Part shown: positions 11,099 to 21,634 of the stretch, one piece after another | How the letters are laid out: each line of letters opens with the position of its first letter | Position numbering within the stretch: position 1 is the first letter of the stretch | Assembly: GCF_000787575.1 (NCBI RefSeq) | Contig: NW_012236511.1 | Coordinates: 310,001-374,000, forward strand | Direction of reading: 5' to 3' | From: Acytostelium subglobosum LB1 | Lineage: Eukaryota > Evosea > Eumycetozoa > Acytosteliales > Acytosteliaceae | DNA: 64,000 nucleotides | The notes under the pieces: model-generated | Database searches by the model: none | Told to the model about the DNA's origin: nothing | What the model saw: the letters and a program-made list of their open reading frames with translations, nothing else | Position numbers and translations under genes: made by a program

Positions 11099-11896
11099 AT
11101 GATTAAAGTACAATCATCCAATATATTGTCAATATCGCCAGACATTGATACAATGTTTGTCTCACCAGATACATTACAACTGGCTTCATTATCAATCAGC
11201 AGTAGCATCAATGGAAACAACAACAACAACAACAACAACAATAGTGGGAGCAGTGGAAACAGTGGAAGCAATAGTTACAGCTCACCATTGTTACTCAATA
11301 ATAGTTCCTCGCCATATTTGTTTTCTTCAGCGGACTTTTTATCCAGGGATGTCTATTATCCACCTCCACTAGATATTGGCGGTGGAGGTGTATCCAGTGA
11401 CGACGACAGAAGTAGTAATAGTAGGAGTCCATGCTCAATAGCTTCACAGGCATCGCCACCAATACCAAAGTCATCATTGCTGTTGAGGAACTCAAATGCT
11501 TGTTCCTCATGCAACCGAGCCATTTCACTCTATATCGTCAGTTCGAGAAGTCGACGCAGGACTGGAAGCCAATGTGTAACATGTCGACGAATGATATGCG
11601 ATCAATGTAACATTTACAACAAGTGTGGCTTCTCTAGTAAGTCCTCGCCATCATATTCCTCTTATTCCTCCTCCTCTATACCATCCTCCTCTCATTCAGC
11701 GTCCTCAACTTCAGCTTCATCTTCTTCCTCCTCCTCTTCATCTTCAACGCTTTCGACCAACAACAACACTCATATTCCAATCAAACGATCACCTAGTCCA
11801 AAGTCAATATCAAAGCACAGTAGCAGCAGTAGCAGTGGCAATCGATTGACCTACTGTACAGCATGCATACCGAACAAGAAGTCATCGTCGAGTTAG
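11099..11896 (+). CDS. Ser/Asn-rich protein with a split cysteine cluster (possible zinc finger)
   Basis: A single-exon gene of 265 residues whose ATG is preceded by an A-rich context typical of dictyostelids. Long Asn and Ser tracts (about residues 40-75 and 180-220) flank a cysteine-rich core: CSSC near residue 134, then CVTC, CDQC and a further C by about 173. A last CTAC pair lies near 253, after the Ser linker. The spacing of four CxxC-like pairs recalls FYVE or RING-type zinc modules, but the basic RRHHC signature of FYVE is absent. Neither a signal peptide nor a membrane span is seen. A role in protein or lipid binding is a guess. The low complexity makes the antisense frames look open, but codon content and cysteine pairing favour this strand. 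Confidence 0.7.
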   Translation: MIKVQSSNILSISPDIDTMFVSPDTLQLASLSISSSINGNNNNNNNNNSGSSGNSGSNSYSSPLLLNNSSSPYLFSSADFLSRDVYYPPPLDIGGGGVSSDDDRSSNSRSPCSIASQASPPIPKSSLLLRNSNACSSCNRAISLYIVSSRSRRRTGSQCVTCRRMICDQCNIYNKCGFSSKSSPSYSSYSSSSIPSSSHSASSTSASSSSSSSSSSTLSTNNNTHIPIKRSPSPKSISKHSSSSSSGNRLTYCTACIPNKKSSSS

Positions 11897-12190
11897 TCAC
11901 TTGATGATGATCAATCTTAGATATCTCTCTTGAGTGTCCGGCCAGCGGGCTTGGATACTCTGGGAACAAATAAATGACCTCACATTGAACTCGTAGTTCA
12001 ACCAATACATCGGTTGGAACGAACGTTCAATGATTTCTTCAGCGCGACAATATCCCTTTACACGTATTACTAGCAATTTATCATGGTTCCACGTTTCAAT
12101 CACTTTGAAAGTTTCGCGAGATGATGATCATTTATTCAGATTCATTCGCTCATTCATTAATATAATACATATACATATACATCTTCAAAC

Positions 12191-12904
12191 ATGCTAAGCA
12201 GTAGGCTACATAGAGTCATTGCTGCTAGTAGTAGCAATGGTGTCAACAGATCAATGTTCTCATGCGCCCCGCGCCTTCATCAATTATATATACTACCACA
12301 ACAACAGCAACATTCAAGGCTAACACAACAACAACAACAACAACAAAGACAATACTGTACAAAGAACAACAACAATGATAACAATAATAATAATAATACA
12401 AAGAAGAAGAATAAGGAGGAAGATAAAGATGATGAAGAGATTGAGGACGACAAGTTGGCAAAGAACTTTGACCCAACATCTTATGATAAGATGTTCACTC
12501 AGTATAAGGAGAATACAACGGGTCTAGAGTCGCAGTTGAGGGAGCAGCTAGAGTTGATGAGAACGGCACGAGAGCGACACGAGAGGAACAAGCAGAGTAG
12601 ATGGCGCATGATGCTCAACAGACACGGCGACCTGGCCTGGGTCATTCTGGGCCTGGCCACATTCGGCATGATGTTCAAGTCGTTCGCCAACAAGAAGCAG
12701 CACAAATCCCTGATGGACCAGGTGTCTGTGCATCAACAAGGCACCAAACAAGAGATTGATCAATTGGACCAACTATTCGATGCGCTCGAGCAGAGGACCC
12801 CGGAGCAGCGACAACAACTGGCACAGCTACTGGGTGTCAGTGGCGGTGTTGCTGGCTCCGTCCAGCAACAGAAACAACTGACCGATATACTTAATAAACA
12901 ATGA
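12191..12904 (+). CDS. Probable mitochondrial single-pass membrane protein
   Basis: A single-exon gene of 237 residues, family not recognised. The N terminus is basic, rich in Ser and Arg and free of acidic residues for about 45 positions, as in a mitochondrial presequence. Gln and Asn tracts and an acidic Lys/Glu stretch follow (about 48-90). A helical, probably coiled-coil segment (about 105-140) leads to one membrane span (GDLAWVILGLATFGMMF, about 145-162). The Gln-rich C-terminal part contains a short helical hairpin around LDQLFDALEQRTPEQRQQLAQ. The layout suggests an inner-membrane protein with coiled-coil contacts, but this is inference. The gene lies downstream of the Ser-rich gene on the same strand, with a spacer of about 300 bases holding an AATAAA signal and a hairpin. 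Confidence 0.7.
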   Translation: MLSSRLHRVIAASSSNGVNRSMFSCAPRLHQLYILPQQQQHSRLTQQQQQQQRQYCTKNNNNDNNNNNNTKKKNKEEDKDDEEIEDDKLAKNFDPTSYDKMFTQYKENTTGLESQLREQLELMRTARERHERNKQSRWRMMLNRHGDLAWVILGLATFGMMFKSFANKKQHKSLMDQVSVHQQGTKQEIDQLDQLFDALEQRTPEQRQQLAQLLGVSGGVAGSVQQQKQLTDILNKQ

Positions 12905-13795
12905 AGTGGAAACGAATCGTGAAGTGAAGTGGAGTGATCGAGTGATTGGTTGACTGATTGGTTGATTGGTTGATTGATGTGTGTGAGTGAGTGGATGATC
13001 AACACTCCCGATTGATGGATCGTGCCATTACCCGTCACATGACAAGTTTGGTGTTGTGGCTCAGAAGCGATAACATCATACAGAGAGAGTGGGTCTCTGA
13101 ATTATTCTTCACCAATCAGGGCATCATCAGTGCAGATTTTTGAATTGTTTTGTGATTTGGTGTTGGTTGGTTTGTGTTTTTTGGATTCCTCAAGGCCTTG
13201 GTTTTGGTCCTTTGCAGGATGGCCATCAACACAAAAGGTGGCATTGAAGGGGCCATTCAATCTAACAAAGGACAAGACTTAGGGTCACACTCAATTCACC
13301 TATCTCCTATACTACCTTGCAGGCTGCCTTGCATCACACACATACATATACAATCCCTATTCTTTGTTTGTATGTAATATTTATTTATATATACACTTAT
13401 ACTTATATTTAACATTCATTCAATCAATCAAATACACAACTAATCAAAATCAAACAATCAATCAATACCGACTTGTTGGTGGCCCGATCAATCAATCACA
13501 CTCACACAACTGTCAACAGCAACATCACTCACTCCAATCAATCAGACACAGAAACAGAGACACACCTTAAGGGTTGACGATAGATCACACACTTCCCACA
13601 TCCATCTCATCCATCATCCACATCCATCAGCACACAACACAATCAATCATTCATTCATTCATTCACTCATCAATCCCCCACCCAACACAACTATAGTACA
13701 ACTCATCCCCAATACGACTCTGCGTCAGCAGCAGCAGCATCATCACTAAGGGTATTCAACATCCTGCATCTGCAATAGGTGCAGCATCATCCTTG

Positions 13796-13831
<36 letters not shown>

Positions 13832-14064
13832 CACACTCAAACATACAGGTTGACGAAGCGAGCAAGCAAGCATCAGAGATTATAAATGTAAATAATGAAT
13901 GAATGAATGAATGGATGGAATTGAATTGAATCAATAACAATCAATCATTCAATCTCAATCACTTACATTACTCTCCATCCCTATCTCTTTCACTCTTTCA
14001 CTCAATACTAGTTGTTCGTGTGCTCGCAGGCGAAGCGATTTATAGAGCAGTGACAGGACCAAAC
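12905..14064. other. Long spacer and leader of the DENN-LIM gene
   Basis: The stretch is dominated by TCAA, CATT and CA-rich repeats. Intron-like 3' ends (pyrimidine tract plus CAG) occur near 13218, 13850 and 14031, so non-coding leader exons of the DENN-LIM gene are likely. A short open frame from ATG 13220 is seen but not supported. Confidence 0.45.
13797..13830. repeat. (TCAA)n tetranucleotide microsatellite
   Basis: About eight uninterrupted copies of the tetranucleotide lie upstream of the DENN-LIM gene, just before an intron-like acceptor. The same unit recurs throughout the window. Confidence 0.9.
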
Positions 14065-17000
14065 ATGATGTTGGATGATACTCCAACTCAGACCTCTGGA
14101 TATCCAACCACTGGCGGTGGTGGCTCATTGAGTAGACTCCGTAGATTCAGCTCAAAGCACAACAATGGATTGTTTACCAAGTTCCTGACAACACAACTTG
14201 ATCCAACCAGTATGTTAATCCTCGGTTGACCTTTGATTGACCTTTGGTTGATTGATTACTCATGCTTTTCTTTATTTCCAGCTTTCAAACCTTCAATCAC
14301 ATTCAAATGGATACCAAAGGACAAGAAGGAGACAAAGGATGAGGCCGACGATTCAAAGATACAACAGTTCTGCTTCCCCGAGTCAAGCAGTGTGATGGAT
14401 ACTCTAATCAAATCGTATGTCATAGATGTTATTGGCTTAGGCTTGGACCTTGGCTTGGACTTGGACTCAATCACTAACTCACTCATTCATTCATTCAATC
14501 ATATTAGTGGCGTCGAGACTATTGCCAGCTTCTCTTTCATACTTACCAACTCATTTGGTGGCAAGACATTCGCATATTGTAGACGACTGATACGTAGTGA
14601 GCCTGTATGCTTTGTATTCCTCAGTCTAAGGTATGTGTACACACTCTGACGCGGGAGGACCCCGAAGGCCCCACCCCCCAAGGGACTATCCCAGCCTCGT
14701 GCATCACCCACTCACACATATACCCTTGCCAGGCCTCACTTCACATTGTTTGATGAACTGTTCGACTTGATACAGGAGAAATACTTGAGGAACTTGAAGT
14801 TCTGCATCAGCGAGATATTGACATCGTTGTTGACCTTCCCGCTGAGTACGAGCGGACTGGTGAGCAAGGTGAGGGTGTCGGCCAACAAGGCCCAGACAGA
14901 GAACTACGACATCTGCTACACGCCTCCAAACACAGAGTTTGATCACATCTCCTACGAAACTGTGTTCAACATGCAGACACAGCACGTCATCAAGCTGTTT
15001 GAGTCTATGCTCTGTGAGCAAAGGGTGATCCTCTGCTCCAGCAGTATCTCCAGGATATCCAATACCATCCTGGCCATTCATTCATTGATCAATCCATTCG
15101 TTTGGCAAGTAAGTTGATTGATTGATTGTGGTCCACGAGGACCTGGACCTTGGACCCTTGGACCTTCGTCCCTAACAACCTACCTCACTTGTAGCACATA
15201 TTCATCTCAATTTTACCAGAGCCTTTGATGCCGTATGTCGCAGCACCAATACCATTCTTGGTGGGCATATTGGATAGTTCGCTCAAGTCATTCTATCAAC
15301 AACCAACCGAACAAGTACTGATGTACAACTTGGACAAGTGCGAGTTCATGATCGATCCTGGCTTCAAGTCGCTACTCCCGCCACACATAGCCAACTACCT
15401 CGAGAACAAACTCAAGAGGCTGAAACAAGATCAGCCAACATGTAAGGACCACCCCCTCGTCTGGAATGGATTCACTCCAGCCTCGGCCCTCGCCCCACCC
15501 ACGCCCATCACTAACACTCAATGGATACAGATAACAAATCAATCGACCATTCACTTCGTAAACCATTCTACTCTGTGATCTATCACTTGTTTCAACATTA
15601 TAATCAGTTCTTTTATAAGGAGCCTGGCACGACAGCGACATTCACGTTCAACAAGGATCACTTTCTGCAACAGGCACACAGTGGCCAGACGAAGAAGTTG
15701 CTCGAGGCACTGGTGTGCTCACAGATGATCGAGATGTTCTTCAATCAGAAGGAGAAACGAGTTTACGATGCTGGAGGACACGGGCGTCTGCGCCTTTTTG
15801 GCCGACGCCAAGATCAACTGCGACATCATCCCCACCGTGTCCTCGAAGCGCCAGAGCCAGTACGACTGCCCGATCTGCATGGAGTCGACGGTGAGCCGCT
15901 CCACGATCGTCTTCTCGGACTTTACGTTGCACCACGAGTGCTTCCGATGCAAGAACTGCTCGGTTGGCCTGCACCAGGTGGAGCGCGAGAAGATCATCTT
16001 GAAGCGCAAGGACGGCGAGCGATTCCAGGTGTACTGCGCCGACTGCCGCAGCAGCACTTTCTTTGACAAGATCAAGAACACGTCCAATCAGCAAAAGCTC
16101 AAGATCTACAACTTCTTCAAGGAGTCCACCGCGCCCTCCACCTCGTACACGCCCTCGTCGTCGTTCCCTCACGAGTCAAACTCGGCCGCGCCCTCGGGCG
16201 GCGGTAACGGCTACCTATCCAGCTCCCCTGGCAACACATCGATACACGTCAGTGCTGTACCATCGTCGCCCAACCTCCGACCATCCTATCCCATCATCCC
16301 TGTCAAGGATGAGATACAGAATTTCAAGTTCAACAATGGCGGTGGTGGCGGAGGCGGCGGATACAAGCGTGCTCCAGCAGAGGGTCTCGGACCCAAGTCA
16401 ATGTCGATTGGTCGCTTCCAGACCGCGACCAGCAAGAGCTATCAATCGTCACACACATTGCCCACGTCGGCATCGAGCAATCACATTGATGTGGGAGCAG
16501 AGCTGCATGCGATCAACATATCACACTCACCTCATGCAGGCTCGCTGGCCACGTATCGACGACCTGAGCGATACAAGCCTCCTCTGCCACCAACGCCCAT
16601 GGAGAAGAAGGAGCGCGCGATGGAACAGATGAAGATAAAGAACATGCATCAGACAGGCATCGACATCTCGCCTGAGAAGGGCATCATCATCACGGCACCC
16701 GGCGCTGGGGGTATGTCCACTCACGATCCGCAGTCGCCAGAGTGTGGCACGCCATCCAACACGCCGCCCAAGTCAATGACTGCACCGATACCAGTGATGG
16801 AGCGAACGCGCCAATACTCAAAGGCGCTGCCCGACATCCCCTTGCAGATCTCAAGCAGGAATGTTAGCAACTCAGTCATGCTGGCGCCCAGTGGCAGCCA
16901 TCCACCTCACACTGGCCCTCATCACACTCGAGACAACGACATCTACAATCAACTGAACAACGTCAATCGATTCAAACGATCACAGATACAGAACAATCAG

Positions 17001-18032
17001 ACGCCCCTGCCGCCTCCGCCAAAGGGTCGCCCATTGCCAACCCCACCACAACCACAGCCACAGCCACAGACGACTACACAATCACAAACACAAACGACGA
17101 CACAGTCACAGACGACTACGACAACGACAGTACCATCTCCTACATTATCACATCGTACTCCACCAGTAGTATCACCACGAAACATACTTCCACCTGTACA
17201 ACAACAACAACAGAGCAGCAACAACAACAAGCCAACCCCATCACCGACCAAGTATCTCCGACCACCTTCACCAATGCCTCCTCCACAACTACCACCCAAG
17301 ACAACCAACAACAACAACAATGATGTACTAATAGATAACAACAGCAACAGCAACAACAGCAACAGCAACAACAGCAACAAGACACAAACATCGCCGACGA
17401 CATCAAGAGTGAATCTAGTTGTACAGCAGTTCAAACAACAACAGCAACAACCAAACAACAACAACAACAATGGACATGCACCAATGTTGCAAAAGAGGTC
17501 AGGATCAGAGATGACTATTATGCACAAGATACCAGGTGCTCATTACACACTTCGAACCGTACCCAAGCGCGACTCATCTGGTGGCAAGCAGACAATAGTC
17601 GTTCGCAAGAACGTCAGCAGCTCCAACCTTATGGCCCCGACCAACAGCAACAACAGGTTCAAGGTTACACCAGCTCGAACCAACTATGCATCCACATCAT
17701 CCACGTCTACGACCACGTCGACAACAACACAGCCACTACCAATTGCCACAGCGACTCACACGCAAACACGTCAATTGAACAAGTATTGTACGTCTTGCAA
17801 GGAGCAGCTATCATGCACGACTCAGTTGGTTGTGGTCAAGGGTCATTACTACCATAGAGAATGCTTCAACTGTGCTAAATGTCATCTGCCATTGCAAGTC
17901 AGCGACTGCACATTAGGAGGCCACGATGGCATGATGTCCTACCATTCATCATGTCTAAAGACTTCTGGTTCTGGTATTGGTGTTGGTGTTGCCACCTCAA
18001 TGTCCTCCATGGAAGGAGTCCTTCTTCGGTGA
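14065..18032 (+). CDS. DENN domain protein with two LIM zinc fingers (one frame break)
   Basis: The predicted product of about 1,174 residues joins a DENN module, typically a guanine-nucleotide exchange factor for Rab GTPases, to LIM domains. Exons are 14065-14209, 14282-14414, 14508-14630, 14733-15108, 15195-15441 and 15531-18032. The upstream DENN part has SFILTN and TFAYCRR. The core carries FESMLCEQRVILCS, INPFVWQH and PYVAAPIPFLVGI; the downstream part ends near KEKR. At about 15759-15762 the frame shifts by one base, then continues with LEDTGVCAFLADAKI. LIM 1 (about residues 454-516) reads CPIC, HHECFRCKNC, CADC; LIM 2 (about 1095-1155) reads CTSC, HRECFNCAKC, HSSC. Between them lies a Pro/Gln/Asn/Ser-rich linker of some 580 residues. 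The ATG at 14065 is the first in the exon; an upstream coding exon is possible. The domain calls are secure. Confidence 0.85.
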
Positions 18033-18333
18033 TCGATTCAGACAATAAATTACCAAAGTATGGTGTTTGTTTGAGTGCCAACGACATTCATTCATCCATT
18101 AATTAATTGATTGATCGAAGAGTGAGCGTGTGTCCACGAAACCACCTCTTGTCCTGAGAATGAGGGACAAACTCAACTTTTGTTTTTGGAATTGCAAGAA
18201 GTGGTTGATTCCTTCACTTTCTCGACCTTTCGCTCACTTTCATTCACAATCATTCACACACTTACTCACATTCATTCAATCAATATATATATTATATATT
18301 ATTATCTCTATTAAAACAAATACAATTACAAAG
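18033..18333. other. Spacer before the serine incorporator gene
   Basis: The 3' flank of the DENN-LIM gene with AATAAA at about 18044, then TC- and AT-rich promoter-like sequence ending in an A-rich start context. I see no other element. Confidence 0.5.
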
Positions 18334-19701
18334 ATGTGCGATATGGCTGCTTGTGGAGCAGTCACTTGCTGCTATGGTGTATCATGCTTTGGTAGTGTCA
18401 TCAAGAAGTCGACAGGTACAAGAATGCTCTACGTCATCAACTTTATGATTGTATCAATACTTTCATATCTCTTCAGTTCATATGCTTATAGTTGGTTCAA
18501 GAATATTGATGGTATGTGTACTACTCACTCTCTCAATCATTCAATCAAACGAATGAATCACTTACTCAATCAATCAAACAATATATAATATATAGTATTC
18601 AAAGTATGCTCTCATGATGATGAGTGTTATGGATCATTGGTTGTGTATAGACTTACATTCGCATTGGCTGTGTATCATATATTGTTGGGCTTGGTACTCA
18701 TTGGAGTCAAGTCTTCAGAGAATGGACGCGCATCCATTCAGGATGGCTACTGGCCACTCAAACTGTTGTTCTTGGCCGGCTTCACCGTGGTCACATTCTT
18801 CATCCCCAACAGCTTCTTCAAGTACTACGCATGGGTATCGTTGGTTGGCGCCGCCATTTTCATTCTCATCCAGCTGGTGCTGCTCATTGAGTTTGCCTAC
18901 TCAATCAGCGAGAACTGGATCCAAAAGGTCGAGGACGAGGGACACGTCACCAAGAAGTGGTACATCCTCCTTCTCATCTCCTCCATTGGCACAGTAGCAC
19001 TCTCACTGGCCCTCTCTATCACCATGTTGGTGCTCTGGTCCAAGACATCCAGTCTCAATCAATTCTTCATTATCTTCAACATGGGCATATCGCTCATCAT
19101 CGGTTTACTCTCAATCACAGAGAAGGTAAGTCATGATCAATCAACCGGAATCATTCCATTCACTCACTCAATCAATCATTATTAGGTGAGAGAATATAGA
19201 CCATCATCTGGACTCCTTCAATCTGGTGTTGTGATGTTGTACGCAGCATACTTGGTGTTCAGTGCTATTATGAGTGAGCCAAACATTGGTAGCTCAAAGA
19301 ACTACACTATTGTGATGGGCTCAGTGTTCACAATCATCTCGGTGTGCTACGCCGCCTTTAGAGCATCAGACTCGAACGAGCTGCTTGGAAGCAACAACGT
19401 TGAGACCATACCAATCGTCAACGGCGACGACAATGCCGATAACATAGAGGATGACGAGCGTGGCGGTGTTGCCTACAACTACACGTTCTTCCACATTACC
19501 TTTGCGCTGGGCGCCATGTACATTGGCATGTTGCTGACCAACTGGTCGACCATCACCGGCTCCACTGGCGGTGCCACGCTCAACATTGACTCGGGCATGG
19601 CGTCCGTCTGGGTCAAGATTGTCAGCTGCTGGCTGGTTCATCTGCTCTACCTCTGGACACTGATGGGTCCAGTGTTGATGCCCAACCGTGACTGGAACTA
19701 A
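18334..19701 (+). CDS. serinc: Serine incorporator (SERINC/TMS1 family) membrane protein
   Basis: A polytopic membrane protein of 407 residues from the SERINC family, known as lipid scramblase-like proteins with a proposed role in serine-derived lipid synthesis. Exons are 18334-18511, 18596-19125 and 19186-19701, all GT-AG and in phase. The N terminus is Cys-rich (CGAVTCCYG), followed by the conserved STGTRMLY. Later landmarks are VCSHDDECYGSLVVYR, DGYWPLK, ENGRASI, FFIPNSFF, and near the C terminus YNYTFFHITFALGAMYIGMLLTNW. About ten hydrophobic spans are visible. The family usually has 400-470 residues and 10-11 spans, so the gene looks complete. The start ATG is preceded by an A-rich stretch and the protein opens with MCDMAAC. 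Confidence 0.93.
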
Positions 19702-19837
19702 GTCCAAATTGTGTAATAAATATCCTTCATCAAGTTCGTCTTTGTTGTTACTCTCGCGCGCCAAATTTCATTTGATCACAAATGAGTGCACTCATTCAAT
19801 CAGCCGATCAATCGATCAACAAATACAGAATATCAAG

Positions 19838-21608
19838 ATGAATGACGCAAGCATGAGTGATGGGGATGAGTCCATGTCACTTGATCAGGTGCATATCGTG
19901 GACGACGACAGTGATGAAGACGACTTTGAACCATCATTCATCATTGGACAACTCACAATCGAGCAGGCTTTTAACGATCGATTGCTCCAAGAATGCTTTA
20001 GACGTGCGATCGATGACTCGGAGAATGAGAGTGAGTGCTGGCGCTCAGACAACAAGAACAGGACGATGATACAGCTGGTCAATAGGCGATGGTCATTGGT
20101 CACCAAGTCAATGTGCAAGCATCTGGCACTCAGCAGACACAACATGAATCGCTACGTCAACTTGTTCCCAACCGTGTTCAACGAGGTCACCACGCTGGAG
20201 GTCGTGTCAACAGGCGACACATCATTGTCGAGCTCAAATGACATTGCCACAACTGTAGCCACTATGCTCCGTGCGCTTACGAAGCAGACTAGTCTATCAT
20301 GCTTGGACCTCTCAATGAATGAGTTGTCATTCGACAATGTGGACACAATCATGGGTGCCATCAAGGACAACAACATAGTCCTCTCAAAGAAGCTTACAAA
20401 GCTGAACCTTCAATCAAATCCATTGGGTAACGATGGCATCAGTGCACTATGTAGCATATTCAGAGCACCATATACATCATGCATCACAGAGCTCAATCTG
20501 CAATGTATGTTATGTAGACTCTTTACCCGCGGGTACATTCTGACTTACATGTCACTTCATTTAGCTTGCGATGCAGTTGATGGACTAGAGTTAATTGGCG
20601 AGATAATATCAAAGTGTCCAACCTTGACAACCTTGGACTGGTCATGTATGTACTGTAGCATCAAATGTCTGTCCCAGACACTGACTTACCAAATCCAATC
20701 AATCAATCCAGACAACAGATCAGACTATACTAGTATGATGGCATTAAGCAATGGACTTAGAGCAACTAATAATATACGAACGCTATACCTCAAGGGATGT
20801 GATGTCGAGGGATGGGGAGCACTTAGCATTGGAGACACACTGAAACTCAATCAATCACTTACTCATATCGATCTGTCTGACAACTTCTTTGGCGACCGAG
20901 GCATCAACAACATCTCCACACCACTTGTGGAAAATCACTCCTTGACTCACCTGGATGTCTCTGGCAACAGCATTTCAGTGGATGGATTCAACTCCATATT
21001 CAAAAGTCTAGAGTTGAATCCTCCACTTAGATACCTTGACCTATCAAGGAATAGCATCGACTCACTTAACTTGAACAACCTTACCGAGGCTTTCTCAAAG
21101 AATACTACATTGGAGACACTTGTAATGTCTGAATGTGGACTTCAGAATCATCATCTAGACCTAATATCAATGGGTCTAAAGAAGAGTAGATCATTGACTC
21201 ATCTGGACATCTCAAGTGAGTTTGTTACATTGTTCCATGGAATTCATGACACCTTGGAATACTAACTTTCACTCTGGAATCATTCCAATCAAAATAGAGA
21301 ACCATATTAGTATTGTCCATCCAGTGTTGGCGATATTGACATCGAATAGATCATTGCTACATCTGAACTTGTCAAGGTGTCACTTCGATTACAATTCAGT
21401 GTATATAATGCTTCACTTCTTATGTAGAGTACCATTCCAGTTGTTGGATCAAGCACAAGGACAAGTTACACATCAAGTCAACAACGTAGTCCATGGTCTC
21501 AAGTACGTCAACCTCACCAGCAGGTCAAGCTACTCATCAGCCAACTATACCAACCTGAATAGGATTATCAAGCAATCACAATCACCAATGCTTCGTGTCA
21601 AGTTATAA
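19838..21608 (+). CDS. Leucine-rich repeat protein (ribonuclease-inhibitor/NLRC3-like repeats)
   Basis: A cytosolic-looking protein of 520 residues. Exons are 19838-20504, 20565-20645, 20712-21215 and 21298-21608, with GT-AG introns in phase. An acidic N terminus (DDDSDEDDFEPS) leads into a short domain with WRSDNKN and NRRWSLVTKSM, which resembles the F-box-like start common in dictyostelid repeat proteins. From about residue 140 onward there are repeats of the type LxxLDLSxNxxxxxG, for example LTHIDLSDN, LTHLDVSGN and LRYLDLSRN. No NACHT or kinase domain is present. Such proteins usually act as protein-binding scaffolds; the partner is unknown. The gene converges with the DDX60-like gene, with only 26 bases between stop codons. 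Confidence 0.85.
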
Positions 21609-21634
21609 AGATGGATGACGCGTTTATTTATAGT

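Noticed and set aside
13174-13377. Open frame in the spacer before the DENN-LIM gene
   Set aside because: Crosses intron-like acceptors and repeat sequence; more likely leader or spacer.
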